From NCBI GenBank assembly GCA_963556195.1, contig OY744525.1, positions 77,597,844-77,661,843 of the forward strand: a stretch of DNA of 64,000 nucleotides. The letters run 5' to 3'. Shown one piece after another: positions 33,051 to 44,056 of the stretch. The notes beneath the pieces were generated by a model. That model was not told the DNA's origin. It saw nothing but the letters and a program-made list of their open reading frames with translations, and did no database searches. The position numbers were made by a program, and so were the translations under genes. Each line of letters starts with the position of its first letter. Position 1 is the first letter of the stretch. The stretch is from Sepiola atlantica (taxonomy: Eukaryota > Mollusca > Cephalopoda > Sepiida > Sepiolidae).

Positions 33051-33445
33051 TTTATAAATAATATTTTCAAATTAACCCATATGGACATGTGTTTCATGCC
33101 AAACCTGCAATCATCAGTATGGGAGGAGACAATCCCTGCCGGTCACACGGTTTGAACCCAAATACAAAAGTCATATTTGACTCAGTAATCGGATCACGTA
33201 CCGATATGTTCACCACACATTGCCCTAGAAATGGGAGAGTAAATTAACGTCTAAATGGCAAATTCAGCGGCCATGTCAGCAAGCTGTCAAAAGAACTTAA
33301 TAGGCGGAGCCTAACCCTATAAATAACTGCTTGTTGTTAACTTACTTAAAGTGCTCAATCTAGCGAGAGCCTTTAATAATTATTTATAAATAATATTTTC
33401 AAATTAACCCAGATACACATGTTTCATGACAAACGTGCAATATAT
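33045..33445 (-). repeat. Repeat with flanking direct duplication, possible SINE
   Basis: TAATTATTTATAAATAATATTTTCAAATTAACCCA occurs (in two pieces here for length) at about 33045-33080 and again at 33377-33412, followed in both by ACATG.GTTTCATG.CAAAC. Between them the minus strand shows GGGTTCAAACC, a B box-like motif. This could be a tandem partial copy or a tRNA-derived SINE that carried the flank with it. Confidence 0.4.
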
Positions 33446-34364
33446 ATATATATATATATATAAAGGTTTAGAATTTTTATATATGAAGCATCCTTTTTTC
33501 TGTCATCCATTACTTCCGTACACAAGGATAATATTTTGTTAGATATAATTTCTGAAAATTCAAGTAGCTAATACTGACTATTCACAGTATAACTACATGT
33601 ATTCTTTGATTCATTTGTACTCTTTTAAGTGTCCCCTTTCTTATCCAGTGCTTACTTCCAGATTTTTTACATAATTACATTTATTTACTTACACCATATC
33701 AAACATAAGTTGCAAAATGTACCCTATTTAGTCTGACGATGGCTTAATATATTTTTATCTTCACACAATTTTTATTTCATATTTCATGAAGCCAGAGAAT
33801 GCAAGGGAGATAACTCTAAATATTTGATATTACATTAACTCCTTAGTAAATTGTATACATTTGTTTACTTTCTAAAACTGTTCCAAATATTATAAGGATG
33901 TCATACTCCATGATGAATGTTAATTAAAATAATTCTGTAGGAAACAATTTACTAAAGTTTAACCATTTTTAATAGCTGTTATTGTACCCAGCAACATTTA
34001 ATCCAATTAATTCTTTACTGATTTTGCATTTCCATATATAAAAATAATTGGAAAATTAGCAAAAGTAAAGAGCATGAATAAGAATTAAAAATAACTATAT
34101 ACATTATGATTTCTATGAAAGGAAATAATTGATAAACTATGTCAGTCATAATTAAAAACTTTTTACAATGTTCTGCATGAATAAGAGAGATATTTAAATA
34201 TTTTTCAATTATTTTAGTCATTTAAAAAAAACTTAATTTATGACACTATTTTTGAATTTACCATTTCTTTTTGTTATTTTTACAAAGAAATAAAAGAATT
34301 GCTTAATATATCTAGAAAATATTTAAAAATAGTTAAATTATGAATAATTTTTATTCTATTTCAG

Positions 34365-34416
34365 ATTGAACTAAAAGTATAGGATATATTATTACCAAAA
34401 TTCAATTTAATAAAAA
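34365..34416 (+). other. 5' UTR part of exon 2, gene D
   Basis: Leader between the acceptor (AG 34363-34364) and the ATG at 34417. Confidence 0.65.
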
Positions 34417-36813
34417 ATGCTTCTACAAGCATACATACTCCTGTTTGTTCTACATGGCTGTGTATGTTTAGATCTTACCTATTATGTAGAAGAAGGCAAG
34501 AGTCCAAATACTTATTTAGGTAATATTGCAGCAGATTCTCACCTGATGGATGATGTTACACTTAATGAACAAAAGCAAATCACATTCAGTCAATTACAGA
34601 AAGGTGTCAATGGAAATTCTAAATTATTCCGTGTCTCAAAAAATACAGGAAAACTGTACACGGCTCAAACACTGGATGCTGAATCACTTTGTACTTACAA
34701 TGTGGAATGTTTCCAAATGGTTGACGTTGCTGTGAAAAAGGCATCCACATTTATCAAATTATTAGAAATCAAAGTTATAATAAAAGATATAAATGACCAT
34801 CAACCTGAGTTCCCGAGTAAAGAAATTAAAATTCAGTTTTCTGAAGAATCTAAACAAGGAGCAAAACGATTAATTCCAAATGCATTTGATCGAGATGTGG
34901 GAACTATTAATTCCCAGATTACTTATCATGTCAAAAAGAAAGAAAATGTACCATTCTCTCTATTTATTTCAAAAAGCATTCATGGAACATCACAATTAGC
35001 AATACACCTTGAGAAAAAGCTTGATAGAGAAACTAAAAGTATCTATAATATTGAAGTGATTGCAAAAGATGGAGGATCTCCCTCAAAAGAAAGTACTCTG
35101 TACATACATATCACTGTAACTGATATAAATGATAATTCTCCTGTGTTTTCTCAAAATGTTTATAATGTTTCAATCAAAAATAAACCTGATGCTGCTTTGC
35201 CTATTGCTACTTTATCTGCAAAAGATTTAGATTCCGGAGAAAATGGTAAAATTTCATACAGTTTTAGCCCGAAAACAACAGACATTGCTAAAGCCCATTT
35301 TGATTTAAAATCAGAAAGTGGAGAAATGTTTCTAATGAAAAAATTTACTACAAGTCAAAAACTGAAATATCAACTTTATGTAAAAGCTTCTGATGGGGGA
35401 AATCCTCCTTTAAGCTCTCTGGCCATGGTTCAAGTGAATGTGATCAATGAACAGAACAATGTTCCAGTAATTGATGTGAATTTTGTCTCTGCATCAAAAG
35501 AAAATACAGTTGATATCTCTGAAGATATTAAGGTTGGAAGTTTTATTGCCTATGTGAAAGTTACTGATCAGGATTCTGATCAAAATGGAAAAGTTACTTG
35601 TAATCTTGATCATAATAAGTTTCAACTACAAAGTCTGGATACAAAGAAATATCAAGTAATTGTAAAGAAACCAGTGGACAGAGAGAATGAAGATCACCAT
35701 GACATTAGGATCAGTTGTGAGGATAAAGGAAATCCTCCTCTCAAAAGTGAAAGCAGATTTTCAGTTCAAGTGATGGATGTGAATGATGAACAGCCACAAT
35801 TTTCTAAGCAATTATTTAAATTCTTCATTGATGAAAACCAGAGATCAAAAATTCCTATTGGCAGCATCAATGCCACAGATCCAGACTTGGGACTTGGAGG
35901 TAAACTGTCTTTTTCTTTACTGACCACCAATAAACAATTTGTACCATTTCGAATCACTGAAACTGGATTAATCTCTTCAATTATGTCTTTAGACCATGAG
36001 TTTCAAGATACTTATAATTTTGAAGTGTTCGTAAAAGACAAAGGAAGTCCATCATTGAATAACACAGTGAATGTGATTGTTAAGGTGAGAGATGAAAATG
36101 ATAATGCTCCATATTTCACATTTCCCAGTGTTAATCCTTATAATATGGATGTAACATATTACCCCCATCATACAAAGAACATCAGCCAGATAAAGGCATC
36201 AGACAGTGACAGTCAAGAGAATGCATTTCTAAAATATGAAATAATCAGAGGCAATAGCAAACAGATATTCAGCATCAACCAGTACACTGGTTTGTTATGT
36301 TCAACTCATGTCCTAAGCCAACAAGATGCTGGCTCATATGAGCTGGAGTTTCTAGTGAAGGACAGTGGTAGCCCAGTTCTATCAGCCAGAACTACTGTAT
36401 ATTTGACACTGACCGTAAGCAACAAGACATCAGAAATGTTAAATGCTGTTAACATCAAAAAAGATAACAAGATCCACCTGACTTCAGCAATTATCATTGT
36501 GTCTGTAGCAGTGACAATAGCTGTGATCATTACAGCTTCAATCTCAGTGTGTATCCTTCGCTGTTGCAATCCTCGAAGTGTTCCAGTAGCAGAAGGCGGA
36601 TATGTGAGTAGTGGTCAGAGACATCTGATAAGTCCTCCTTACCCAGCAAATCCTTGGTCTAATGTTGCTCTTCCTACAAGTGATGCAGTTGGTATGAGAA
36701 GAAGCAGTCAACCACCAACACCCAGAATGCAAACCCATCCTTACTCAAGTGCTCAACAAATGCTGTCATCCCAAGCACCAAAATCACAGCCAGCCCCAGA
36801 TTCAGTATCACGT
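34417..36813 (+). CDS. Protocadherin D, large ectodomain/TM exon (exon 2)
   Basis: A 799-codon exon of the B/D/E subfamily. Signal peptide MLLQAYILLFVLHGCVC, EC1 with C92/C98, then EC2 with a distinctive surface (PSKEIKIQFSEESKQG, TYHVKKKENVPFSLF, SKSIHGTSQ) and the linker DINDNSPVF. EC4 and EC5 are almost identical to those of B and E; EC6, membrane segment and proximal tail are shared with all genes (RRSSQPPTPR). The exon ends TCACGT|GTAAGT, so residue 799 is Arg where the other genes have Gln (SVSR versus SVSQ). Read-through into the intron gives VSFLYFIYIIFP before a stop. The ATG is the first in frame after the acceptor. The full protein with exons 3 and 4 is 943 residues. Confidence 0.95.
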
Positions 36814-39200
36814 GTAAGTTTTTTGTATTTCATTTATATTATTTTTCCTTGAGTTGTACATAAAGAATTGAAAACAGCCTTGTTTGATAAAAAAAGACAT
36901 TATTTTACACTTTTATCATTCATCTGTTTAAGATTACCATATCTGTTTTAGTTAAACTGCTTTCCTTTTTTATTTACAATTTCTAACTTGTTTTCTCATT
37001 TTTGGTTGTCATTAACGTTTTGGCCATTTTTCACTTCAGTATTCTGCACTTGTTTTGTCTAGAACTCAGGAACCGTCATCCCATAGACCCATGATTGAAA
37101 TGTTAGCAAAAGTGTGCAGGTTATCTTGAGGTTCTATATTCGATCCTTAGCAAAGGCAGCAAGGCGATGTAACAACGAAAAGAATGTTAAAAAGTCTGGA
37201 GAATGTCATGCAAACAGTGTAATTTCATTATTAAATTCATTAATAAGCACAGTTCTACATTAACAATTAGCTATTCAACAATCTACAATAATAACTGTGT
37301 GTTTGTTTCTTGAGTACATGACATTAAATTAATTATTTTCTATTTATTTACTATTAATCAGATATATATTGAAATCAAAAACTGCAAAGCTCAAAATAAA
37401 ACGAAATTTTTAAAATCTTATGTAAAATAATAATTTAATTACGAAATTATATCCACCAGAATGCATTTCTGTTTATTTGTAAATAAGTCAGCCATGTTAT
37501 GTTGTTCTTAATTGTTGAAAAAAAAAGATTAAATTACTTTCTGATCCTGCAAAATTTGCAAGGAATTTGGAAAAATTTAAACTGTTATTTCTGGCTTTAA
37601 CATTTTTAAGAAATCCTCATGTATTAAACAATTGAAGTTTTTGAAAGTTATTTCCATCCAATAATTCTATCAATAGAAATTTAAAACGACATTACCATAA
37701 CAAAATTAGTTAACAATTTGGTTCAATTAATAATTTAATGACCAAACGATACTGTAATAATTAAATTAAACTTTAAAATATCTTTTTTTTTTTTTTAATA
37801 ACTTGGTAAAAAAAGGCATGGTTAGAAAAAAAGCGAAATTGAAATGAAAATAAAAAGACTTCCAGATAACACCACATAGGTACAGCTAGTAATATATATT
37901 TTCTCTTTTAATTGATATGTATTTTTCATGTCATCTTTATTTTAATGTTACTTTTAAATACCATTTTTTTATGAATTGAGAAACCAACTGAAATGATTTT
38001 TATTCATCCTAATGTCATTTTCTAACATTATACTTATTTGTATATGTATGGGTACAATCTGTTTTGCTATTTATAAACATTAATTTCTAATAGTTTTATT
38101 TATATTAAAATCATGGATTAATAAATATATTACCTAGCACAGTTATTGTTACATTTTTAACTAAAATATTTACTGAATACGATTAATGGGAAAATATTGG
38201 ATTAGAATGTATTTAAAAAGATAGTATATTTAATATTCTGTGATAACTACATTTGTAGAATTACTATTTTACTAGACCACCTGTGATGCATTGGGTCAGT
38301 ATTTGTTATATATTATTAAATATTTTAAAATTTCCAATCCTATTTTTGTAAATCTTTATAAATTCCAAGTTATGGCTGCTGCTGATTAAACAAAATAAAA
38401 ACAAACAGGTTCACACCACAGAGTGTTGTATTATATAGATCAGCAGCAGCAGCCACCACTGCTGCTGCTTTCAAACAAACTATACATAATATGACCGCTG
38501 TTGCGGCTTTCAAACAAACATATACACATATTTATGAAACTTCCTTGTTATGTGAGCAATCTCTCTTTCCTTCTCTTTCTTCTCTGTTATCTCTTTCCCC
38601 TTTCTCTCTCTTTTTATTATTTATGTCATTTCCCCCCCCCCCCCACTACTTCTTTTATAATTTGCCCATTATTTACATCATTCACCCATTCTCTCATCAT
38701 TTAAAATATTCATATAAAGATGAAAAGTGTTCATGAAAGGTAACAAAACATTATCATCAGAGTTTTAGTAGTATATAGATTATTTAATTTCTCTGCTATT
38801 TGCATTACTATGAGTTTTCCTGTTGTATTTGAACAGTCACATATTTTTGCTAGTATATAGGTAATGTAAGTGTTGAATTGCTAATGAGCAGCAGATTGTG
38901 ACAGTTTATTGTTGATGGATGCTACTCCCCTCAAGGAGGAGGTAATGCCTGGGAGGAGGATCTCATGACAACAGAATAGATATTACACCCCACCCCTGAA
39001 TTGAGCATTGAAAGATAATACATTAATCTGAAATAATAAACTGAATTGATCATTAAAAGATGATACAATAGTACAATTAATAGAAGGAATAGTATAGTTT
39101 CAGCTTCATACAGGCAGGTACCAAATCTCCATTACTAATAGATTACTCTTCCAAAGTTTATTTTATGAATAAAATATCTTTCACCATTTTCTTCTATCAG
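36814..39200 (+). other. Gene D intron 2
   Basis: A phase 0 intron of 2387 bp. It contains a CAGCAGCAG...CTGCTGCTG hairpin (38440-38470), a pyrimidine-rich stretch (38560-38645, with a run of C), and a single U2-like/GGAGG repeat unit on the minus strand near 38930-38990. Acceptor TTCTATCAG. No gene is seen. Confidence 0.7.
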
Positions 39201-39363
39201 ATGTATATTCAAGACATAGCTTTGCCTCCTGGTAGTAACAGAAACAAGAAAAGAATAGAGACGACACAAGACTATTCCAATAGAAGTTCTGCAAAATCTT
39301 CTGTCAATGATAATGGACAAGGGTGGAGTGATGTAGAAACAAGACAAACGGAAGATATGTCAG
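39201..39363 (+). CDS. Protocadherin D, exon 3 (cytoplasmic), GC donor
   Basis: A 163 bp exon encoding MYIQDIALPPGSNRNKKRIE, then SNRSSAKSSVNDNGQGWSDV and ETRQTEDMSG. It starts after TATCAG. To keep the phase and length shared by all paralogues, the donor must be GC (TCAG|GCAAGT at 39364) rather than GT. A GT four bases downstream (GCAA|GTAAGA) would shift exon 4 out of frame and end the protein early. Confidence 0.9.
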
Positions 39364-39575
39364 GCAAGTAAGAAAAAAAAGAAAACAGAAAAAGAATGTA
39401 CAATTAGTATTGCATATTCCTTGTATTCATTATATAAATCAAACAGACAATCATTTTCTATTTTTTTTATTTTTGAAAGTTTTCTATATTTTTATGTTAA
39501 ATTTGTTCTTTAAAATGGCATGGATTTTGTATATTGTTAAAATCTATTGATGAAGATTGATACTAAATATATATA

Positions 39576-40448
39576 GGGTATCTTTTACAATAGCCTCAAA
39601 CGAAAACGCTAAAAAAAAAATATACAACAAATAAAAGTTACCGTAGTCGATAAAACTGAATTTCCAACATACCTGTGACATTTATTAATGATTATAATCC
39701 GTTAAAAGTGCTATTTTTTATAAATCGATATTTTTATCGCACGGAAATTGTAAAAATAAAATGGTGACACCTTAGTTGTGTCTTCGCAGCCTCGTTTTCG
39801 TTGAGTTCTTTCGAGGTTGTTTTTTTACTGGGACTCATATTCAAAGCGCAATTTTTCATTTTTCAGCCAGGCAAAAGGAATAAAATCATTTTCTTTTTAT
39901 TTACATGTCATTGTGCTTTTATTTACATATTATTTTCATTCAACCCTAAAACCCTAACCCGACTTCACAATCTAGTGGGGATGGATGATCTCTTTGCTCT
40001 CCCTAACCCTAACTCCAGCCCTAACCCTAACTCCAGCTCTAACCCTAACTCCAGCCCTAACCCTAACCAAAATGATCGTTAAAATGTTCGTTTCATAAAA
40101 TTAAATTTCAAAAATGCAAACCCCAAAAAAAAAAAAAAAGCCGCTTTGATTATGAGTCCCGGTAAAAAAACAAAACAACGAGAACCCGAAGCGAGGCTGG
40201 CAAAACAAGACCGGCGACGCCATGTTTTGTCAGTAAAAATCCGTGCCCAGGAAAAAAAAAAAAATTTCATGTCTAATAAACCCCATTTATCCTACGTAAA
40301 AATACAAACAAATGGAATAGCTAACTAGGAAAATCTCCAGTCTCGACGTACGTCACATTTATTTGTTGCATATTCATTTTTTTGACCACGTTCTACAACT
40401 TTTTTTGAACCCGACTCACGAGTTTGAGGGCTATTGTAAAAGATACTC
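39576..40448. mobile_element. Foldback DNA element, 0.87 kb
   Basis: The ends are GGGTATCTTTTACAATAGCC at 39576 and GGCTATTGTAAAAGATAC at 40429-40446. Internal inverted blocks also pair (for example TTTACTGGGACTCATA with TATGAGTCCCGGTAAA, and AACAAATAAAAGTTAC-like with the segment before 40380), so most of the element can fold back on itself. It is flanked by TATATA and a CT/TA simple repeat. No coding capacity is evident. The superfamily is not recognised. Confidence 0.75.
40001..40068. repeat. Telomere-like 18 bp minisatellite
   Basis: Almost four copies of the 18 bp unit CCCTAACCCTAACTCCAG. Two CCCTAA telomere hexamers alternate with CTCCAG. It lies in the loop of the foldback element. 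The frame through it (SSPNPN repeats) is not considered coding. Confidence 0.85.
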
Positions 40449-41068
40449 TCTCTCTCTATATATATATATATAATCATATATATTCTGAAACTACATTACC
40501 CAAGGTATTAAATAAGTATATTTCATTTTGATTAAAGAGGAGTATAACATTGTTGTGGGTGTCTGCATTCCCACTTGACATCCATAAAAATGAAATATTA
40601 TGTTTTACATTATTCTAATTTTATTTATGACATAAAAATGAAGAAATAATTGAAAATATTAATAAGGGATTTAGTGCTTGGAAGAGGAGGGCACAACAGT
40701 TCTCATTGATTCCCAGGAAATGCTTCTTGTGTCTCAAGGGGATTAAAGACTATAAATTTATTTCAATCAATGAAAGATGATACAGTCAATGCTGAATACA
40801 TCCTTCCGTTACATCCTCAAAATGAATATTATAAAATGTAAAAAAAAATAAGAATAAAAAGGTAATATCCTATTATGGGTCAGGTGCAAAAGGATATAGG
40901 GTTCCTTATTCAATCTCAGGTAATGCCGGGTTTTTCATGCTAGTATAAAATAAAAATAGATTTCTATGAGAATAATGTCCATTTAAAAAAATCTTTTTGC
41001 ATTTGAAAGAAAATTTTTTAATGTAGATGTAAGCAGTTAATAATCTAAATTAAATTTATATTTTACAG

Positions 41069-41340
41069 ATATTTACCCATCACAATATTGCAATTCCTCT
41101 TCATCCCAAAGTGAACAACAGCAGACCGCTGAGATGAAATCTTTGGGACAGACTGTCAGTTACCCTAGTGATACCACAATTGTAGCTAGAGGCTTTTATA
41201 CACCCTACATGAATGAAAACAGTCCCCATACAGATGCTAATAGTAATAGTGCTTCTAATAGACATTTACAATCAAGGAATGTACCTACAAGTGGTAGCCA
41301 GTCCTCCATCAACAGACCTCTGCCACCTGTGCCCAATTAA
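41069..41340 (+). CDS. Protocadherin D, terminal exon 4
   Basis: A 272 bp exon after TTTTACAG encoding DIYPSQYCNSSSSQSEQQQT, EMKSLGQTVSYPSDTTIVARG, FYTPYMNENSPHTD, a short variable part (ANSNSASNRHLQ) and the end SINRPLPPVPN with TAA at 41338-41340. It is 18 bp shorter than exons 4 of B, C and E; the missing residues fall in the variable serine-rich part. Confidence 0.92.
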
Positions 41341-42266
41341 GTCTAATTTGTATAAACATTACCTCTCAGGTAACTCAATTTATAACAAAATGTGAAACAG
41401 AAAAAAGTTCATTTTAAATGTTTAGGTGACATCTGAAAATTTTCATCATTCAGAAAATTTGATAGAAATGTTTTAAGTGCCATCTTTGAAAATATTTAAC
41501 AATTTTTATTTAAGAAAATAAAATATTTACAATTCCAAGAAAATTAATATACAGCTGATTTAGACATTTTAATTGATTAAAATGAAGACTTTTAGTTTGT
41601 GGAGAAATTATTCTCATCATTTATTTCTGGATATAATGTAAAAAGTAAATGTAAGTAAATTTGTTTATATGTTGTTTTCCAAAGACTCAAAACCATGTAT
41701 TTATATTCACGTATAATTTTGTCTGTTTTCCTAAGTGGTATTTTATGTTATACAAATTGTATTTGTTTATGTATTTAAAAAAAATATATGTACACCAACT
41801 GAATTGCCAAATACAATTTTTGGGAATAAAACTTGATAATTATTAATTTTACATTTTGGTTTGATATTAATTTTACATTTAATTTGCCTCGTTCGTATCT
41901 ACACATTTTTTCAGAATTTATTAAAATAACTATTTATTTTTGGATAATATTATCAAGATAAATTCTACTTTAATTCAAAAGATAAATATTATAGAAACAA
42001 AATCAGTAAGTATAAATATTACAGATTAGATCAAAACCATTTTTTCTTCTTTCAATTATATTTATAGTGAATAAATGGATGAAAATCAACCATGTTAAAT
42101 AACAGCACTTGCTTGCCTTTCAAATTATTTATTTATAATTATTAAATGTTGTGAAATATATTTGTATTCATTGTATGAATTTAGGAATAAAAAAGTGACA
42201 TTAAAATATTTTAGTGTTAAAATCTCAGTATTTACACTACACATTTGCTAAACCGTTTTTGACAGA
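41341..42266 (+). other. 3' UTR of gene D and D-E spacer
   Basis: 926 bp of AT-rich sequence. AATAAAACTTG near 41824 is a plausible polyadenylation signal. No gene or repeat is recognised. Confidence 0.6.
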
Positions 42267-42336
42267 GCAGCAGCCATTACACATACAACAAATAAAGTAG
42301 GACTTGCTTCCCTCTCATATGAACTAAACAAAGAAA
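42267..42336 (+). promoter_or_regulatory. Conserved protocadherin 5' element, gene E
   Basis: GCAGCAGCCATTACACATAC, core AAAGTAGGAC (42294-42303), TTGCTTCCCTCTCATATGAAC, AAACAAAGAAAC. It matches the gene B copy best and lacks three bases found after the core in the C, D and F copies. Confidence 0.75.
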
Positions 42337-42476
42337 CACCCTGAGATGTTATATAGTAGCAGCTGCAGCAGTCTCGCTCTCTCTCTCTCTATCTATCTAT
42401 CTCTCTCTCCCCCCTCTTTTTGGATTTACTTCTTTCTGCTTTTGCTGTTTGCTACCCTTCAGATTTCATCATAAAG
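42337..42476 (+). other. Non-coding 5' UTR exon 1, gene E
   Basis: From the conserved element to the donor ATAAAG|GTAAGA at 42477. It contains GCAGCTGCAGCAG and a 40 bp CT/CTAT simple repeat (42373-42415), so the untranslated leader length is probably polymorphic. Confidence 0.6.
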
Positions 42477-43277
42477 GTAAGATTATTTGAAATTTTTCTA
42501 TATCTATAATTTTTCTTTCTGAAAAGTTTATCAAAATACAAGAATGTTTAAATTTTGTCTTTTTAATAGTTGACATTACTATTGCAATAAAAATGTTTGT
42601 AAATAGCTTTTGTTTGTTAAAATTACGATGTTTAGTCTCTTAATTTTTTCTAGATTCCATTCTATTTAAGTTTGTTTTCTAAACTATGAAATGTTTCAGA
42701 TTGTAAATAATTTAACCAGAAGTTAACTCTTCTATACATAATTTCATATAGCTAATATATGCATTTAAAACATTATATATGATTGCTTTAGTATCCATAT
42801 ATATGTCTGGGTTTTTTATTACATGTTTTAAAATGCTTTCCTTCCATAATGAAAACGTATCTCATACTCAAAATATTTTTGTGAATTATATCAAATTTTC
42901 TTTGAAGTGCATTGTTTACTGTGAATTATAACTTTAAAGAATTAGACATTTTAAAAATAAATACTTTCTTTTTTCTCACATAAGAACTAATAGAGCAAAT
43001 CTTTCTAAAGGATTTTTTATATCACAACAATACAAATTTTCATTTATTAAATATGAAAATATTCAAGTTAAAAAAATGCTTTATAACTATTGTTTTTCTG
43101 AGATTTTAAAAAAAGGAATTTATTTAATTTTTTTATATATATTATGTTTTGTATTATGAACACATGCATATATCTTTACAAAGTTCCATCACAAAATTAT
43201 AAAGAAGTACTTTTTTCAGATGTTTTACTCATATACATTTATATATGAAGATAATCATTTTAAGAATATAATTTTAA

Positions 43278-43281
<4 letters not shown>

Positions 43282-43311
<30 letters not shown>
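43282..43311. repeat. (TA)n microsatellite
   Basis: About 15 TA units flanked by the imperfect inverted pair TTTTAAATTAA and TTAAATTTTAA. Confidence 0.85.
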
Positions 43312-43315
<4 letters not shown>

Positions 43316-43615
43316 TTTTAATTTATACAACCATTTTTGGCAGTATTGACTTTTGAGAAAAATAAAAACAAATTAATCAGAGAAAACTGCAACTTACTGC
43401 TTTTTTATTTTTAAACTCAGCATTTTGAGGGACACTTCAAATCATGTATGAAGATTTTCTTTTTCTTTTTTTTGGTGAGTGATATATTTCGAACAATCTT
43501 TGTCCTTCAACGGTTACTAACAAAATGCGAAAATTGAAAATCAGTTGAAATTCTTCCATTCCTTTAATATGCTTGCATTTGTGAATAATTGCATGTGTTT
43601 ATAAATATACGGGTC

Positions 43616-43793
43616 TTAACCATTTTTTGTCATGGAGTTATTGCTTGTTAATGCACGATTTTAAATACATTATTGTTTACTATATATATATATAGTAAAC
43701 AATAATGTATTTAAAATCGTGCATTAACAAGCAATAACTCCATGACAAAAAATGGTTAATGCATTTCATTTTATGATATATTGTGTATTTTAT

Positions 43794-43830
<37 letters not shown>

Positions 43831-43968
43831 CCATTTTTTGTCATGGAGTTATTGCTTGTTAATGCACGATTTTAAATACATTATTGTTTACTATATATAT
43901 ATATATAGTAAACAATAATGTATTTAAAATCGTGCATTAACAAGCAATAACTCCATGACAAAAAATGG

Positions 43969-44023
<55 letters not shown>

Positions 44024-44056
44024 ATAAAATACACAATATATCATAAAATGAAATGC
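43616..44056. repeat. Double palindrome with nested outer inverted repeat
   Basis: Two copies of the same palindrome lie at 43616-43759 and 43827-43972. Each begins TTAACCATTTTTTGTCATGG and ends in its reverse complement, with a (TA)n centre. The segment between them (GCATTTCATTTTATGATATA...ATCCTTA, 43760-43798) recurs inverted at about 44020-44056 after a (TA)n tract. The array could form several long hairpins. It may be an insertion of a foldback element into its own copy. Confidence 0.85.

Larger units (their letters stand above)
29258..34364 (+). other. 5' UTR intron of gene D
   Basis: The longest 5' UTR intron in the window (5107 bp), donor GTGAGT, acceptor CTATTTCAG. It contains SINE-like sequence near 30955-31045, a decayed mariner (31747-33010), (TA)n tracts and a direct repeat pair near 33045 and 33375. 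The rest is AT-rich with no recognisable gene. Confidence 0.65.
39364..41068 (+). other. Gene D intron 3 (GC-AG)
   Basis: A 1705 bp phase 1 intron with donor GCAAGT and acceptor TATTTTACAG. It contains a foldback element with telomere-like repeats (39576-40448), a CT/TA run (40447-40472), and the tail of a dispersed repeat ending near 40946. Confidence 0.75.

Noticed and set aside
40001..40068. True telomere end
   Set aside because: Units are interrupted by CTCCAG, the array is under 70 bp and it sits inside a foldback element within an intron.
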